From contig NZ_FXAT01000002.1 of NCBI RefSeq assembly GCF_900177725.1, positions 372,001 to 436,000 on the forward strand: a DNA stretch of 64,000 bases, given 5' to 3'. Source of the stretch: Paraburkholderia susongensis. GTDB lineage: Bacteria; Pseudomonadota; Gammaproteobacteria; Burkholderiales; Burkholderiaceae. The notes beneath the pieces are model-generated. The model ran no database searches and was not told the DNA's origin. It saw only the letters and a program-made list of their open reading frames with translations. Within the stretch, counting starts at the first letter, position 1; each line of letters opens with the position of its first letter. Position numbers and translations under genes: made by a program. Positions 54,058 to 62,598 of the stretch are shown in pieces.

Positions 54058-55128
54058 TTACAGAACGGCGTCTTTGCGGACACCGTTGGAGGCGAAGAAG
54101 CGCTTTAGCCGCACCAGCGCTTCCTGTTGGATCTGGCGCACACGCTCGCGCGTGAGGCCCATTTCGTCGGCCAGTTCCTCGAGCGTGGCGGGCTCGATGT
54201 GATTCAGGCCGAAGCGGCGTTCGATCACATGACGGTGCTTGTCCGACAGACGCGCGAGCCACGCGCGCGTGAGCGTTTCGAGTTCGCGATGCTGCACCTC
54301 GGCATCGGGCGACTGGCTCTGATCGTCGGACAGCAGATCGAGCAGGCTGCTCGCCGGGTCGAGATCGAGCGGCGCGTCGAGCGAGGCCGTGTGCTCGTTC
54401 AGCGCAAGGATGTCGGTGACTTCGTCGGTGGTCTTGCCGGTCAGATAGGCGATGTCGTCGATGCTCGCGTCGCGCCGCTCGGCGGCCTCGCCGGAATTCA
54501 TCGAGTTCTTTTCCAGATGGCGCTTCGCGCGCAACACCTGGTTGAGCTCGCGAATCACGTGCACGGGCAAGCGCACCGTGCGCGCCTGATTCATGATCGC
54601 GCGCTCGATGCTCTGGCGGATCCACCACGTCGCGTAAGTCGAGAAACGGAAGCCGCGCGTCGGGTCGAATTTTTCGATCGCGTGCATGAGGCCGAGGTTG
54701 CCCTCCTCGATCAGATCGAGCAGCGGCACGCCGCGATTCAGATAACCTTTCGCAATACTGACCACGAGCCGCAGATTGCGCTCGATCATCACCTGCCGCG
54801 CCTCGAACTCCCCCGCCTTGGCAAGGCGCGAATACTTCTGCTCTTCCTCGACGGTGAGGAGCGGCTTCACGCTGATGCGATTCAGGTAGTGCTGGATTGT
54901 GTCGGCCGTGAGTTCGGCCTGCAGGAGCGCGCGGAAATCGTCGGCGTCGGGCACCGCTTCGCTCGCCGAGCCTTCGCGCGTGTCGGCGCCCTCGCTGTCG
55001 TCGAGCTCGCGCTCTTCCACGACCTCGTCTTCCACTTCCGAAGCGCCGCTTTCGTCCACTGCGGCGGACGTGACTTGGCTGGTCGTCTCAGACTCGGCTT
55101 GCGGCGGGCGGCGCTTCGATTTCGGCAT
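54058..55128 (-). CDS. rpoS: RNA polymerase sigma factor RpoS
   Basis: The 356-residue sigma-70-family protein has region 1.2 (DTIQHYLNRISVKPLLTVEEE), region 2 (LVVSIAKGYLNRGVPLLDLIEEGNLGLMHAIEKFD, RFSTYATWWIRQSIERAI), region 3 and region 4 with the -35-reading helix (EELADEMGLTRERVRQIQ). The N-terminal 60 residues are acidic, as in burkholderial RpoS. It is the general stress/stationary-phase sigma factor. It lies 11 bp after nlpD; the main rpoS promoter is expected inside nlpD, by analogy with other proteobacteria. Confidence 0.96.
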   Translation of the reverse strand: MPKSKRRPPQAESETTSQVTSAAVDESGASEVEDEVVEERELDDSEGADTREGSASEAVPDADDFRALLQAELTADTIQHYLNRISVKPLLTVEEEQKYSRLAKAGEFEARQVMIERNLRLVVSIAKGYLNRGVPLLDLIEEGNLGLMHAIEKFDPTRGFRFSTYATWWIRQSIERAIMNQARTVRLPVHVIRELNQVLRAKRHLEKNSMNSGEAAERRDASIDDIAYLTGKTTDEVTDILALNEHTASLDAPLDLDPASSLLDLLSDDQSQSPDAEVQHRELETLTRAWLARLSDKHRHVIERRFGLNHIEPATLEELADEMGLTRERVRQIQQEALVRLKRFFASNGVRKDAVL

Positions 55129-55139
55129 GGTCGTATCGC

Positions 55140-56099
55140 TTATTGCGGCGGCAAATACTTCAGTGGGTCGACAGGTTTGCCCTGCCGGCGAACTTCGAAA
55201 TGCAACATCACGCGGTCGGAATCGCTATTGCCCATCTCGGCGATCTTCTGCCCTTTTGTTACCGCGTCCCCCTCTTTTACCATCAAAGTACGGTTGTGTG
55301 CATACGCGGTGAGATAAGTTGCATCATGCTTGATGATAATGAGATTGCCGTAACCACGCAGCCCATTTCCGGCGTAGACGACGCGGCCGTCGGCGGAGGC
55401 TTTCACCGGATCGCCCGCGGCGCCGCCGATGTTGACACCTTTGTTTGTCGAATCATTAAACGTGTTGAGCAGCGGGCCGCGCACCGGCCATGCGAACGCG
55501 ATGTTGCCCGCCGCGGCGCCGCCCGTATCGCTTGCCGCACCCGCGGTGGCGGGCGGTATTGCCGCCGCGCCGTTCGGGGTCGCGCCGTTCGGAGCCGCAC
55601 CGTTGGTGGCCGCGCCATAGAGCGGCGGCATCGCGGCGCCGACCGCGGCCGGCGCGTTGTTGAGCGGCGCGCTTTGCACCGCCCCGCCATTGCCGATCGG
55701 CGCAGTCGCCACGCCCGGCGTCATTGCAGCGGTATTCGCACCGGGCGGCACGACGCGCAGCAACTGATCGACCTCGATCTGGTTCGGGTTGGTCAGATTG
55801 TTCCACGTCGAAATGTCGCGGTAATTCTGGCCATTCTCGAGCGCAATCCGGTACAGCGTGTCGCCCGGCTTCACACGATAGTAGCCGGGCGGCGGCGGGC
55901 CGAGCGGCACGGCCGGCTGCGCCGCGCCCTGCCCCGTGGCGAGCGTGCCGCCGCTGGAGAGGTCAACGACGGGCGCCTGGTCGAGCCGGGAGGCACACGC
56001 CGTCATCAACAGGGACAAGGCAAGCACGCACACGCTGCGCTGGGTTACGGTCATGGGGGAATTCGGGGTGGTTCTCTGCATCGCGCGCAACATACTCAT
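55140..56099 (-). CDS. nlpD: NlpD-like LysM/M23 lipoprotein
   Basis: The protein has a lipoprotein signal (LALSLLMTACASR), a LysM domain (YYRVKPGDTLYRIALENGQNY, LTNPNQIEVDQLL) for peptidoglycan binding, a repetitive Ala/Asn/Gly/Pro linker, and a C-terminal M23/LytM domain (GRVVYAGNGLRGYGNLIIIK, YLTAYAHN, LHFEVRRQGKPVDP). The first zinc motif HxxxD is replaced by NKGVNIG, so it is probably a non-catalytic amidase activator like E. coli NlpD. Starts at 56099, 56093, 56081 or 56054 are possible. It lies between pcm and rpoS. Confidence 0.9.
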   Translation of the reverse strand: MSMLRAMQRTTPNSPMTVTQRSVCVLALSLLMTACASRLDQAPVVDLSSGGTLATGQGAAQPAVPLGPPPPGYYRVKPGDTLYRIALENGQNYRDISTWNNLTNPNQIEVDQLLRVVPPGANTAAMTPGVATAPIGNGGAVQSAPLNNAPAAVGAAMPPLYGAATNGAAPNGATPNGAAAIPPATAGAASDTGGAAAGNIAFAWPVRGPLLNTFNDSTNKGVNIGGAAGDPVKASADGRVVYAGNGLRGYGNLIIIKHDATYLTAYAHNRTLMVKEGDAVTKGQKIAEMGNSDSDRVMLHFEVRRQGKPVDPLKYLPPQ

Positions 56100-56104
56100 C
56101 GGTG

Positions 56105-57373
56105 TCAAATCACTCCGGATTTTAAGGGTACAAAGAAAACGCGATCAAGCTGCGCCTCGCGCCACTGTGCGGGCCCGAGGCGCTCGACCAGCGTCAGCAC
56201 CTGGCTTTGTCCTTCCTGCGAGCCGACCGGCGCAACCAGACGCCCGCCGATCGCGAGCTGTTCGAGCAGCGCCTGCGGCACGTCGAGCCCCGCGGCGGCA
56301 ATCACGATCGCGTCGAACGGCGCCGCCGACGGCAAGCCGAGCCGCCCGTCGCCGTAATGCAGCCGGATATTCGGAATGCGCAGCGGACGCAGATTCGTCT
56401 TCGCGCGTTCGGACAGCGGCTTGATGCGTTCGATCGAATAAACCTCGCGCGCGACCCGGCTCAGCACCGCCGCCTGATAGCCGCAACCGGTGCCGATTTC
56501 GAGCACGTTGTTCAGCGCGCGTCCGGCCGCCGCCAGCTCGATCATCCGCGCGACTACCGAGGGCTTGGAGATCGTCTGGTGATGGCCGATCGGCAGCGCG
56601 GCATCTTCGTACGCCTGGGCCGCGAGACCCGGGTCGACGAACATGTGGCGCGGCACCGCCGCCATCGCGTTCAGCACGCGCTGATCGGTCACGCCGTTGG
56701 CACGCAGGCGTTCGACCATCCGTTCGCGAACCCGTTCCGAGGTCAGCGCCAATGCGCCGCCCGGCGCGCCGCTCATTGCGCTACCGAGTGCGCCACTGAG
56801 CGCGCCGCCCAATGCGCCGCTCGTTACGCCATTCGATGCGCCATTGAACGCGGCGTTCGGTGCGGCACTGCGATCGCCGGCGCGCGGCGCCGATTTCGCG
56901 CTCTGCCGCGGCTGCGTTTGCGACGACGCGGCGCGCGCGCTCTGCCCGGGCGCGTGCGCCGCCGATCTGGCCGGTTTGACAGGCGGCTTCACCGCTTGCT
57001 TGACGGACTGCCGCCCCGAACCGGCGGCCGGCGCATTCACCAATGCCCGCGCAACCGGCGCGGCCTGCGGTTTCGGCGGCAGCACACCCGGCAAACCGCC
57101 TGACGAGCCCGCCGATCCGCTCTGCGCCTTCGCCTGGGGAATCACCTGGAAGCGGGCCGCCGACGCGTTCTGCGCGGACGCGGGCGGCTTCGTCTGGGCC
57201 CGCGCCGCCGAACCGCCCGTCGTCTGCTTCGCCGGCTGCTGGCGTGCATTGAGCGCCGCGCTTGCCGCAATCGCGGCCGCGCGCATTTCGCCTGGACGCC
57301 CTTCGGGCCGGCGCGGTTCGCGCACCAGATCCTCGAGGCCGAGCGGAAAGCGCCTCGTGCGCTCGCTGGTCAT
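56105..57373 (-). CDS. pcm: Protein-L-isoaspartate O-methyltransferase Pcm with long N-terminal extension
   Basis: Pcm repairs isoaspartyl residues using SAM. The conserved domain starts near residue 205 ([19 protein letters not shown]) and contains [21 protein letters not shown], the SAM loop [15 protein letters not shown] and LHYGDGRLG. The 422 residues are about twice the usual length; the first 200 are Ala/Gln/Pro-rich with Gly-Ala-Leu repeats ([19 protein letters not shown]). The start overlaps the surE stop by 4 bases (ATGA), which supports the long form. The extension looks disordered. Confidence 0.9.
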   Translation of the reverse strand: MTSERTRRFPLGLEDLVREPRRPEGRPGEMRAAAIAASAALNARQQPAKQTTGGSAARAQTKPPASAQNASAARFQVIPQAKAQSGSAGSSGGLPGVLPPKPQAAPVARALVNAPAAGSGRQSVKQAVKPPVKPARSAAHAPGQSARAASSQTQPRQSAKSAPRAGDRSAAPNAAFNGASNGVTSGALGGALSGALGSAMSGAPGGALALTSERVRERMVERLRANGVTDQRVLNAMAAVPRHMFVDPGLAAQAYEDAALPIGHHQTISKPSVVARMIELAAAGRALNNVLEIGTGCGYQAAVLSRVAREVYSIERIKPLSERAKTNLRPLRIPNIRLHYGDGRLGLPSAAPFDAIVIAAAGLDVPQALLEQLAIGGRLVAPVGSQEGQSQVLTLVERLGPAQWREAQLDRVFFVPLKSGVI

Positions 57374-58128
57374 GAAGCGCTGCTGCCGGCGCGCAGCCAG
57401 TCGCGCGCCGCGGGCAGCATTTGCGTATGGGTCAGATCGAGCTGCAGCGGCGTGATCGACACGGCGCCGTTGGCGACCGCGTGAAAATCGGTGCCTTCGC
57501 TCGCGTCGCGCGCGCCGCCCGCCGCGCCGATCCAGTAGATCGGCTCGCCGCGCGGATTGGTCTGGCGGATCACCGGCTGCGACGGATGCCGTTTGCCGAG
57601 CCGCGTGATCTGCCAGCCGCGCAACTCTTCGTACGGCAAGTTAGGAATATTGACGTTCAGCAGCGGATGCCCCGGCAACGGCCGCTCGAGATAATGCGCG
57701 ACGATTTCTGCGGCGACGCGGGCCGCATCTTCGAGATGTACCCAGTCCTTGTCGACGAGCGAAAACGCGATGGCCGGCACGCCGAACATGATGCCTTCGG
57801 TGGCGGCCGCGACGGTGCCCGAGTACAGTGTGTCGTCGCCCATGTTCTGGCCGTTGTTGATGCCTGACACCACGAGATCCGGCGTATGGTCGAGCATGCC
57901 GGTCAGCGCGATGTGCACCGAGTCGGTCGGCGTGCCGTTCACGTAGTAGAAACCGTTGGCCGAACGCAGAACCGAAAGCGGTCGCCACAGCGTCAGGGAG
58001 TTCGACGCGGCGCTGCAATTCTGCTCGGGCGCCATCACGGTGACGTCCGCGATCGGCTTGAGCGCTTCATGAAGCGCGGCCAGGCCCGGCGCCAGATAAC
58101 CGTCGTCATTGCTGAGTAGGATTCGCAT
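57370..58128 (-). CDS. surE: 5'/3'-nucleotidase SurE
   Basis: SurE is a stationary-phase survival nucleotidase. The 252-residue protein has the metal site [11 protein letters not shown] at its N terminus, [27 protein letters not shown], and [25 protein letters not shown]. The start at 58128 gives the family N terminus [10 protein letters not shown]; codons upstream to 58212 are not family-like. It is the first gene of surE-pcm-nlpD-rpoS. Confidence 0.96.
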   Translation of the reverse strand: MRILLSNDDGYLAPGLAALHEALKPIADVTVMAPEQNCSAASNSLTLWRPLSVLRSANGFYYVNGTPTDSVHIALTGMLDHTPDLVVSGINNGQNMGDDTLYSGTVAAATEGIMFGVPAIAFSLVDKDWVHLEDAARVAAEIVAHYLERPLPGHPLLNVNIPNLPYEELRGWQITRLGKRHPSQPVIRQTNPRGEPIYWIGAAGGARDASEGTDFHAVANGAVSITPLQLDLTHTQMLPAARDWLRAGSSAS

Positions 58129-58374
58129 GCGGCGATTGTAACCGAGGAAAGATGGCACGCGAACGACATGGCCGGCGCGCTTGCGTAGCAGACCAAACGC
58201 GCATGCGGACACTCATGCGGGAACTGATCTGGGCACCGATGCGGGCACGTGTTTTTCGAGCGTGCGGAGGCTGCGCGGGCGTGTTTCATGCAACCGCACC
58301 GCGATAAATCGCACGGTCGTGCGGATTGATTTACACTCAAAATCGTTGCAAAACCTAACCGAGATGGAGACACG

Positions 58375-59349
58375 ATGCGTGCGATTCGCTGCAAACAATA
58401 CGGGCCACCCGAGAGCCTCACCGTCGACAACCTGCCGGACCTCGAACCGCCGCCCGGCCACGTCGTGATCGACGTCAAGGCGGCCGCCGTCAATTTCCCC
58501 GACGTGCTGATCATCGAGAACAAATATCAGTTCAAGCCGCCGCTGCCGTTCACGCCGGGCTCGGAAGCCGCGGGCGTCGTGCGCGCAGTGGGCGAAGGCG
58601 TCACGCACCTCAGGCCGGGTTCGCGCGTGGCCGCGTTCACCGGCTCGGGCGGCTTCGCCGAACAGGCGCTCGCGCCCGCCGCGGCCTGCGTGCCGCTCGA
58701 GGACGACGTGCCGTTCGAACTCGCGGCGGCCTTCACGCTCGCGTACGGCACCTCGCATCACGCCGTGGTCGATCGCGGCGCGTTGCAGCCCGGCGAGACG
58801 ATGCTCGTGCTCGGCGCGGCCGGCGGCGTCGGGCTCGCAGCGGTGGAGATCGGCAAGGCGCTCGGCGCGCGCGTGATCGCGGCGGCATCGAGCGACGAAA
58901 AGCTCGCGACCTGCGTCGAGCATGGCGCGGATGCCACGATCAACTACGCCACCGAGGATCTGCGCGAGCGCATCAAGGCGCTCACCGACGGCAAGGGCCC
59001 GGACGTGATCTACGACCCGGTCGGCGGCGTTTATGCGGAGCCGGCGTTTCGCAGCATCGGCTGGCGCGGGCGCTATCTCGTCGTCGGCTTCGCGAACGGC
59101 GAGATTCCGAAGCTGCCGCTCAATCTGATGCTGCTCAAGGGCGCGAGCGTGGTCGGCGTGTTCTGGGGCGACTTTGCCAGGCGCGAGCCGCAGCGCAATC
59201 ACGCGGCGTTCGAGCAGATGACCGGCTGGATTCGCGAGGGCAAGCTCAAGCCCTACGTGTCGGCCCGCTATTCGCTCGACGACACCGGCCGCGCGCTGCG
59301 CGACATGGCCGAGCGGCGCGTGATCGGCAAGGTGGTGATTACGCCGTAA
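58375..59349 (+). CDS. NADPH:quinone oxidoreductase family protein
   Basis: The 324-residue MDR protein has the zinc-free quinone-oxidoreductase pattern: VIDVKAAAVNFPDVLIIENKY, PFTPGSEAAGVVRAVGEGV, AAFTLAYGTSHHAVVDRG, and the cofactor loop VLGAAGGVGLAAVEIGKALG. It reduces quinones or enoyl substrates with NADPH. GGAGA precedes the ATG. Divergent from surE across 246 bp; a strong terminator follows. Confidence 0.9.
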   Translation: MRAIRCKQYGPPESLTVDNLPDLEPPPGHVVIDVKAAAVNFPDVLIIENKYQFKPPLPFTPGSEAAGVVRAVGEGVTHLRPGSRVAAFTGSGGFAEQALAPAAACVPLEDDVPFELAAAFTLAYGTSHHAVVDRGALQPGETMLVLGAAGGVGLAAVEIGKALGARVIAAASSDEKLATCVEHGADATINYATEDLRERIKALTDGKGPDVIYDPVGGVYAEPAFRSIGWRGRYLVVGFANGEIPKLPLNLMLLKGASVVGVFWGDFARREPQRNHAAFEQMTGWIREGKLKPYVSARYSLDDTGRALRDMAERRVIGKVVITP

Positions 59350-59359
59350 CGCGAAACGA

Positions 59360-59411
59360 AAAACGGCGCGGAGTCTGAAAGCTGTTTTCAGATTCCGCGC
59401 CGTTTGTTTTT
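59360..59411 (+). terminator. Rho-independent terminator after the quinone oxidoreductase gene
   Basis: AAACGGCGCGGAGTCTGAAA and TTTTCAGATTCCGCGCCGTTT form a stem of about 20 bp with one mismatch and a small loop, followed by GTTTTT. It could also stop transcription arriving from the convergent ABC permease gene. Confidence 0.85.
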
Positions 59412-59514
59412 CTGCGGCCGTTGTGCGTGTTTCCTTTCGCCTCGTCCTTCCGCGCATCTTTACCGCCGTGCGCGCGCTTCAGCGCCCTCTACCCCTCGCC
59501 CGCCTGCTTCGCAC

Positions 59515-60339
59515 TCACAGCTTCTCGACATCTCCCGTGCGCGGCTGCCACTTCATCAGCCTGCGCTCCGCGAGCCCGACGATCGCATCGAGAATCAGCG
59601 CGAACGCGGTCAGCACCAGAATCCCCGCGAATACGGTGTTGATGTCGAACGTGCCTTCGGCCTGCAGGATCAGATAACCGACGCCACGCGCAGAACCGAG
59701 ATACTCGCCCACCACCGAGCCCACGAACGCAAGCCCGACCGACGTATGCAGGCTCGAAAACACCCAGCTCATCGCGCTCGGCAGATAGACGAAGCGCAGC
59801 AGCTGCTTGCGGTTCGCGCCGAGCATGCGCGCGTTCGCGAGCACGACCGGGCTGACTTCCTTCACGCCCTGATAGACGTTGAAGAACACAATAAAGAACA
59901 CGAGCGTGACGCCGAGCGCCACCTTCGACCAGATCCCGAGCCCGAACCACACGCCGAAGATCGGCGCGAGAATCACGCGCGGCATCGAGTTCGCGGCCTT
60001 CACGTACGGATCGAAGAGCGCGCTCGCCACCGGCGCGAGCGCGAGCCACAGACCGACGCCGAGCCCGATCGCGGTGCCGAGCACGAACGCGAGCACGGTC
60101 TCGACGAGCGTGATCCACAGGTGCAGATAGATTTCGCCGCCCGTGAACCACTCCCAGATCCGCTGCAGCACTTTCTGCGGTTCGCCGAAGAAGAAAGCGG
60201 CTTTGTTCGGATCGTCGAAATAGAACGGCGGCAGGAGCGTCGGGCTCGTCAGCACATACCAGAGCACGAAGCACAGCACGAGCAGCAGCCATTGCCAGAT
60301 CACCAGATTCGCCCGGCTCGGGCGCAACGTCTTCCACAT
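59515..60339 (-). CDS. ABC transporter permease, NitT/TauT type
   Basis: The 274-residue membrane protein has about six TM helices and the binding-protein-dependent permease EAA-like loop (ANARMLGANRKQLLRFVYLPSAMSW). An extended periplasmic stretch after TM1 (PPFYFDDPNKAAFFFGEPQK) resembles SsuC/TauC-like proteins. It is last in a minus-strand set of substrate-binding protein, ATPase and permease. The substrate is unknown. Confidence 0.88.
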   Translation of the reverse strand: MWKTLRPSRANLVIWQWLLLVLCFVLWYVLTSPTLLPPFYFDDPNKAAFFFGEPQKVLQRIWEWFTGGEIYLHLWITLVETVLAFVLGTAIGLGVGLWLALAPVASALFDPYVKAANSMPRVILAPIFGVWFGLGIWSKVALGVTLVFFIVFFNVYQGVKEVSPVVLANARMLGANRKQLLRFVYLPSAMSWVFSSLHTSVGLAFVGSVVGEYLGSARGVGYLILQAEGTFDINTVFAGILVLTAFALILDAIVGLAERRLMKWQPRTGDVEKL

Positions 60340-60438
60340 GACTTGGTTTGCCTTGGATTGATGGACGCGTCTTCCTGTTTTCCTGCTCATGCGCCCGCAC
60401 GCACGCGGGCGCGGCGCAACCAGCGCAGTCGGCGCGCG

Positions 60439-61251
60439 TTAAACAGCGGTCAGTTGCTGCCGATAACCCTTGAGCACTTCATCGCGCAACACGCTCCAGA
60501 TCTGCGCATGCAACTCGACGAAACGCGGATGCGCGCGAATTTCGGCAACGTCGCGCGGACGCGGCAGATCGATCCTGAATTCGCCGATAGGATGCGTGCC
60601 CGGCCCCGCCGACAGCACCACGACCCGGTCCGACATCGCGATCGCTTCGTCGAGATCGTGCGTGATGAAGAGCACCGCCTTGCGCTTCGCGGCCCACAGC
60701 TCGAGCAGCTCGTTTTCCATGAGCTGGCGCGTCTGAATATCCAGCGCGGAAAACGGCTCGTCCATCAGGATGATGTCGGGGTCGAGAATCAGCGTCTGCG
60801 CCATCGCGACGCGCTTGCGCATGCCGCCCGAGAGCTGATGCGGATAGCGGTCGCCGAAACCGCCTAGGCCGACGCGCTTCAACCATTCGTCGGCTTGCGC
60901 GCGCGCTTCGGCAGGCGGCACGCCGTGAAACGACAGACCGGCCATCACGTTGTCGATGGCCGAGCGCCACGGCATCAGCGCATCGGCCTGGAACATGTAG
61001 CCCGCGCGCCGGTTCAGGGCGTTCAGCGGCTCGCCGAACACGCTGACCGTGCCCGCCGACGGTTGCAGCAGTCCCGCGCCGATGTTCAGCAGCGTGGACT
61101 TGCCGCAGCCGGTCGGACCGACCACCGAGACGAACTCGCCCGGCTCGATGCGCAGCGTGGTGTCCTTGACCGCTGTGTAGCGCTGCGCGCGATTGTCGCG
61201 CGCGGCGAACGTGCAGGTGATGTTTTCGAGCGCCAGGGCGGCAACGGTCAT
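60439..61251 (-). CDS. ABC transporter ATP-binding protein, NitT/TauT type
   Basis: The 270-residue ATPase has Walker A VGPTGCGKST, Q-loop FQADALMPWRS, signature LSGGMRKRVAMA, Walker B ILMDEPFSALD and switch THDLDEAI. It is the SsuB/TauB type. The start at 61251 is by homology; the frame to 61425 runs into the upstream gene. It energises the adjacent permease (100 bp downstream). Confidence 0.92.
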   Translation of the reverse strand: MTVAALALENITCTFAARDNRAQRYTAVKDTTLRIEPGEFVSVVGPTGCGKSTLLNIGAGLLQPSAGTVSVFGEPLNALNRRAGYMFQADALMPWRSAIDNVMAGLSFHGVPPAEARAQADEWLKRVGLGGFGDRYPHQLSGGMRKRVAMAQTLILDPDIILMDEPFSALDIQTRQLMENELLELWAAKRKAVLFITHDLDEAIAMSDRVVVLSAGPGTHPIGEFRIDLPRPRDVAEIRAHPRFVELHAQIWSVLRDEVLKGYRQQLTAV

Positions 61252-61376
61252 CGTTCGGCTCGCTTCGGAGATCGGGTTCGAGTTTCGGGGGGGAAAGGTC
61301 GCAGGGCGGGCGCTGAGGCGGACGCGGCGAGTCGTCCTGCCCGCGCCGCTCCCGATGCGCTTGCGCGCCGCTTCGT

Positions 61377-62414
61377 TTATGCCTTGACGGTTGCCAGCGC
61401 CTTCTTCACGAAGTCGTTGGTCCACGTCTTCGATAGATCGATCTGCGCGTTCTGCACGACCGGATCGAACGCCTTCAGCGTCTTCAGCGACGTCGCGGGA
61501 CCGTCGGCGGGCATCAGGCCGTCGGGCGACATCGCTTCACGCACGTGCTGCCATGCATCGAGATACAGCGCGCGGTCGCCGAGCAGGTAGCTCTCCGGCA
61601 CCGTGTTGATGAGTTCGCTGCCGCCCGCCGATTGCAGCCACTTGAGTGCGCGCACCATCGCATTGGTGAGCGCCTGCGTGGTGTTCGGGTTCTTCGTGAT
61701 GAACGCCTGCGACGCGTACAGACAGCCCGCCGGCATGTCGCCGCCGAACACGCTGTGCGTATCGGCGAGCGTGCGCGTATCCGAGACGACGCGCACGTCG
61801 CCCGCGCGCTCGAGGCGCGTGACGACCGGATCGAGATTGGCGATCGCGTCGATCTGCCCGGACTGCAACGCGGCAATCGCACCCGCGCCCGCACCCACGC
61901 CGATGAACGCAACGTCTTTCGGACTGAGCCCCGCTTTCGCGAGCACGAAGCTCGCCATGATCGACGTCGACGAACCCGGCGCGGTGACGCCGATCTTCTT
62001 GCCCTTCAGATCGGCGATCGACTTGTAGTTCGGCATCGTCTTCTTCGAGACCGCGAGCACGATCTGCGGCGCGCGCCCCTGCAGCACGAATTCGCGGAAA
62101 TACTGCTTTTGCGCCTGCAACAGCAGCGTGTGCTCGAATGCGCCGGAGACCACGTCCGCACTGCCGCCGACCGCCGCCTTGAGCGCCTGCGAGCCGCCGG
62201 CGAAATCCGAGATCTCGACCTCGAGCCCTTCGTCCTTGAAGTAGTTGCGGCGCTCGGCAATCGTGAGCGGCAGGTAGTAGAACAGATTCTTGCCGCCGAC
62301 CGCGATCGCCACCTTGGCGGTTTCAGGTTTGCCCTGCGCGAAAGCGAGCGGCGTGGCGGCGAGCGTGGCGCCCGCGAGCGCGACGCCGCCGGCAAGGAAG
62401 GTTCTGCGTTGCAT
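61377..62414 (-). CDS. ABC transporter substrate-binding protein (NMT1/SsuA-like)
   Basis: The 345-residue protein has a twin-arginine-like signal (MQRRTFLAGGVALAGATLAA, cleaved near AFAQ). The two-lobe binding fold follows: NLFYYLPLTIAERRNYFKDEGLEVE, DFAGGSQALKAAVGGSADVV, KKIGVTAPGSSTSIMASFVLAKAGL. This matches the nitrate/sulfonate/thiamine-precursor group. The ligand is unknown; organic acids or aromatics are possible given the CoA-transferase gene next to it. Confidence 0.9.
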   Translation of the reverse strand: MQRRTFLAGGVALAGATLAATPLAFAQGKPETAKVAIAVGGKNLFYYLPLTIAERRNYFKDEGLEVEISDFAGGSQALKAAVGGSADVVSGAFEHTLLLQAQKQYFREFVLQGRAPQIVLAVSKKTMPNYKSIADLKGKKIGVTAPGSSTSIMASFVLAKAGLSPKDVAFIGVGAGAGAIAALQSGQIDAIANLDPVVTRLERAGDVRVVSDTRTLADTHSVFGGDMPAGCLYASQAFITKNPNTTQALTNAMVRALKWLQSAGGSELINTVPESYLLGDRALYLDAWQHVREAMSPDGLMPADGPATSLKTLKAFDPVVQNAQIDLSKTWTNDFVKKALATVKA

Positions 62415-62460
62415 GGTCTGTAGTCTCCAGATTTTTGTTGTCCGGTTTTTTGCGGCGCCG

Positions 62461-62594
62461 GTCTTTGTGTCGGTCGTTGTGTCGGTCTCTTTGTGTCGCT
62501 TTTCGTACCGTTCTTTACACCGTTCCGTGCGCCGTTTTTTGCACTGCTTTTTGCGCTGTTTTTCGCACTGTCTTTCGCACTGCTCCGTGGCGTG
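62461..62594. repeat. Degenerate 12-bp tandem repeat array
   Basis: About ten units with consensus near TTTTTCGCACTG run through the 184-bp gap between the binding-protein and CoA-transferase genes. Clear units include TTTTTTGCACTG, CTTTTTGCGCTG, TTTTTCGCACTG and TCTTTCGCACTG (62535-62582). Units toward 62461 are more diverged, and one is 14 bp. Confidence 0.75.
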
Positions 62595-62598
62595 CGCG

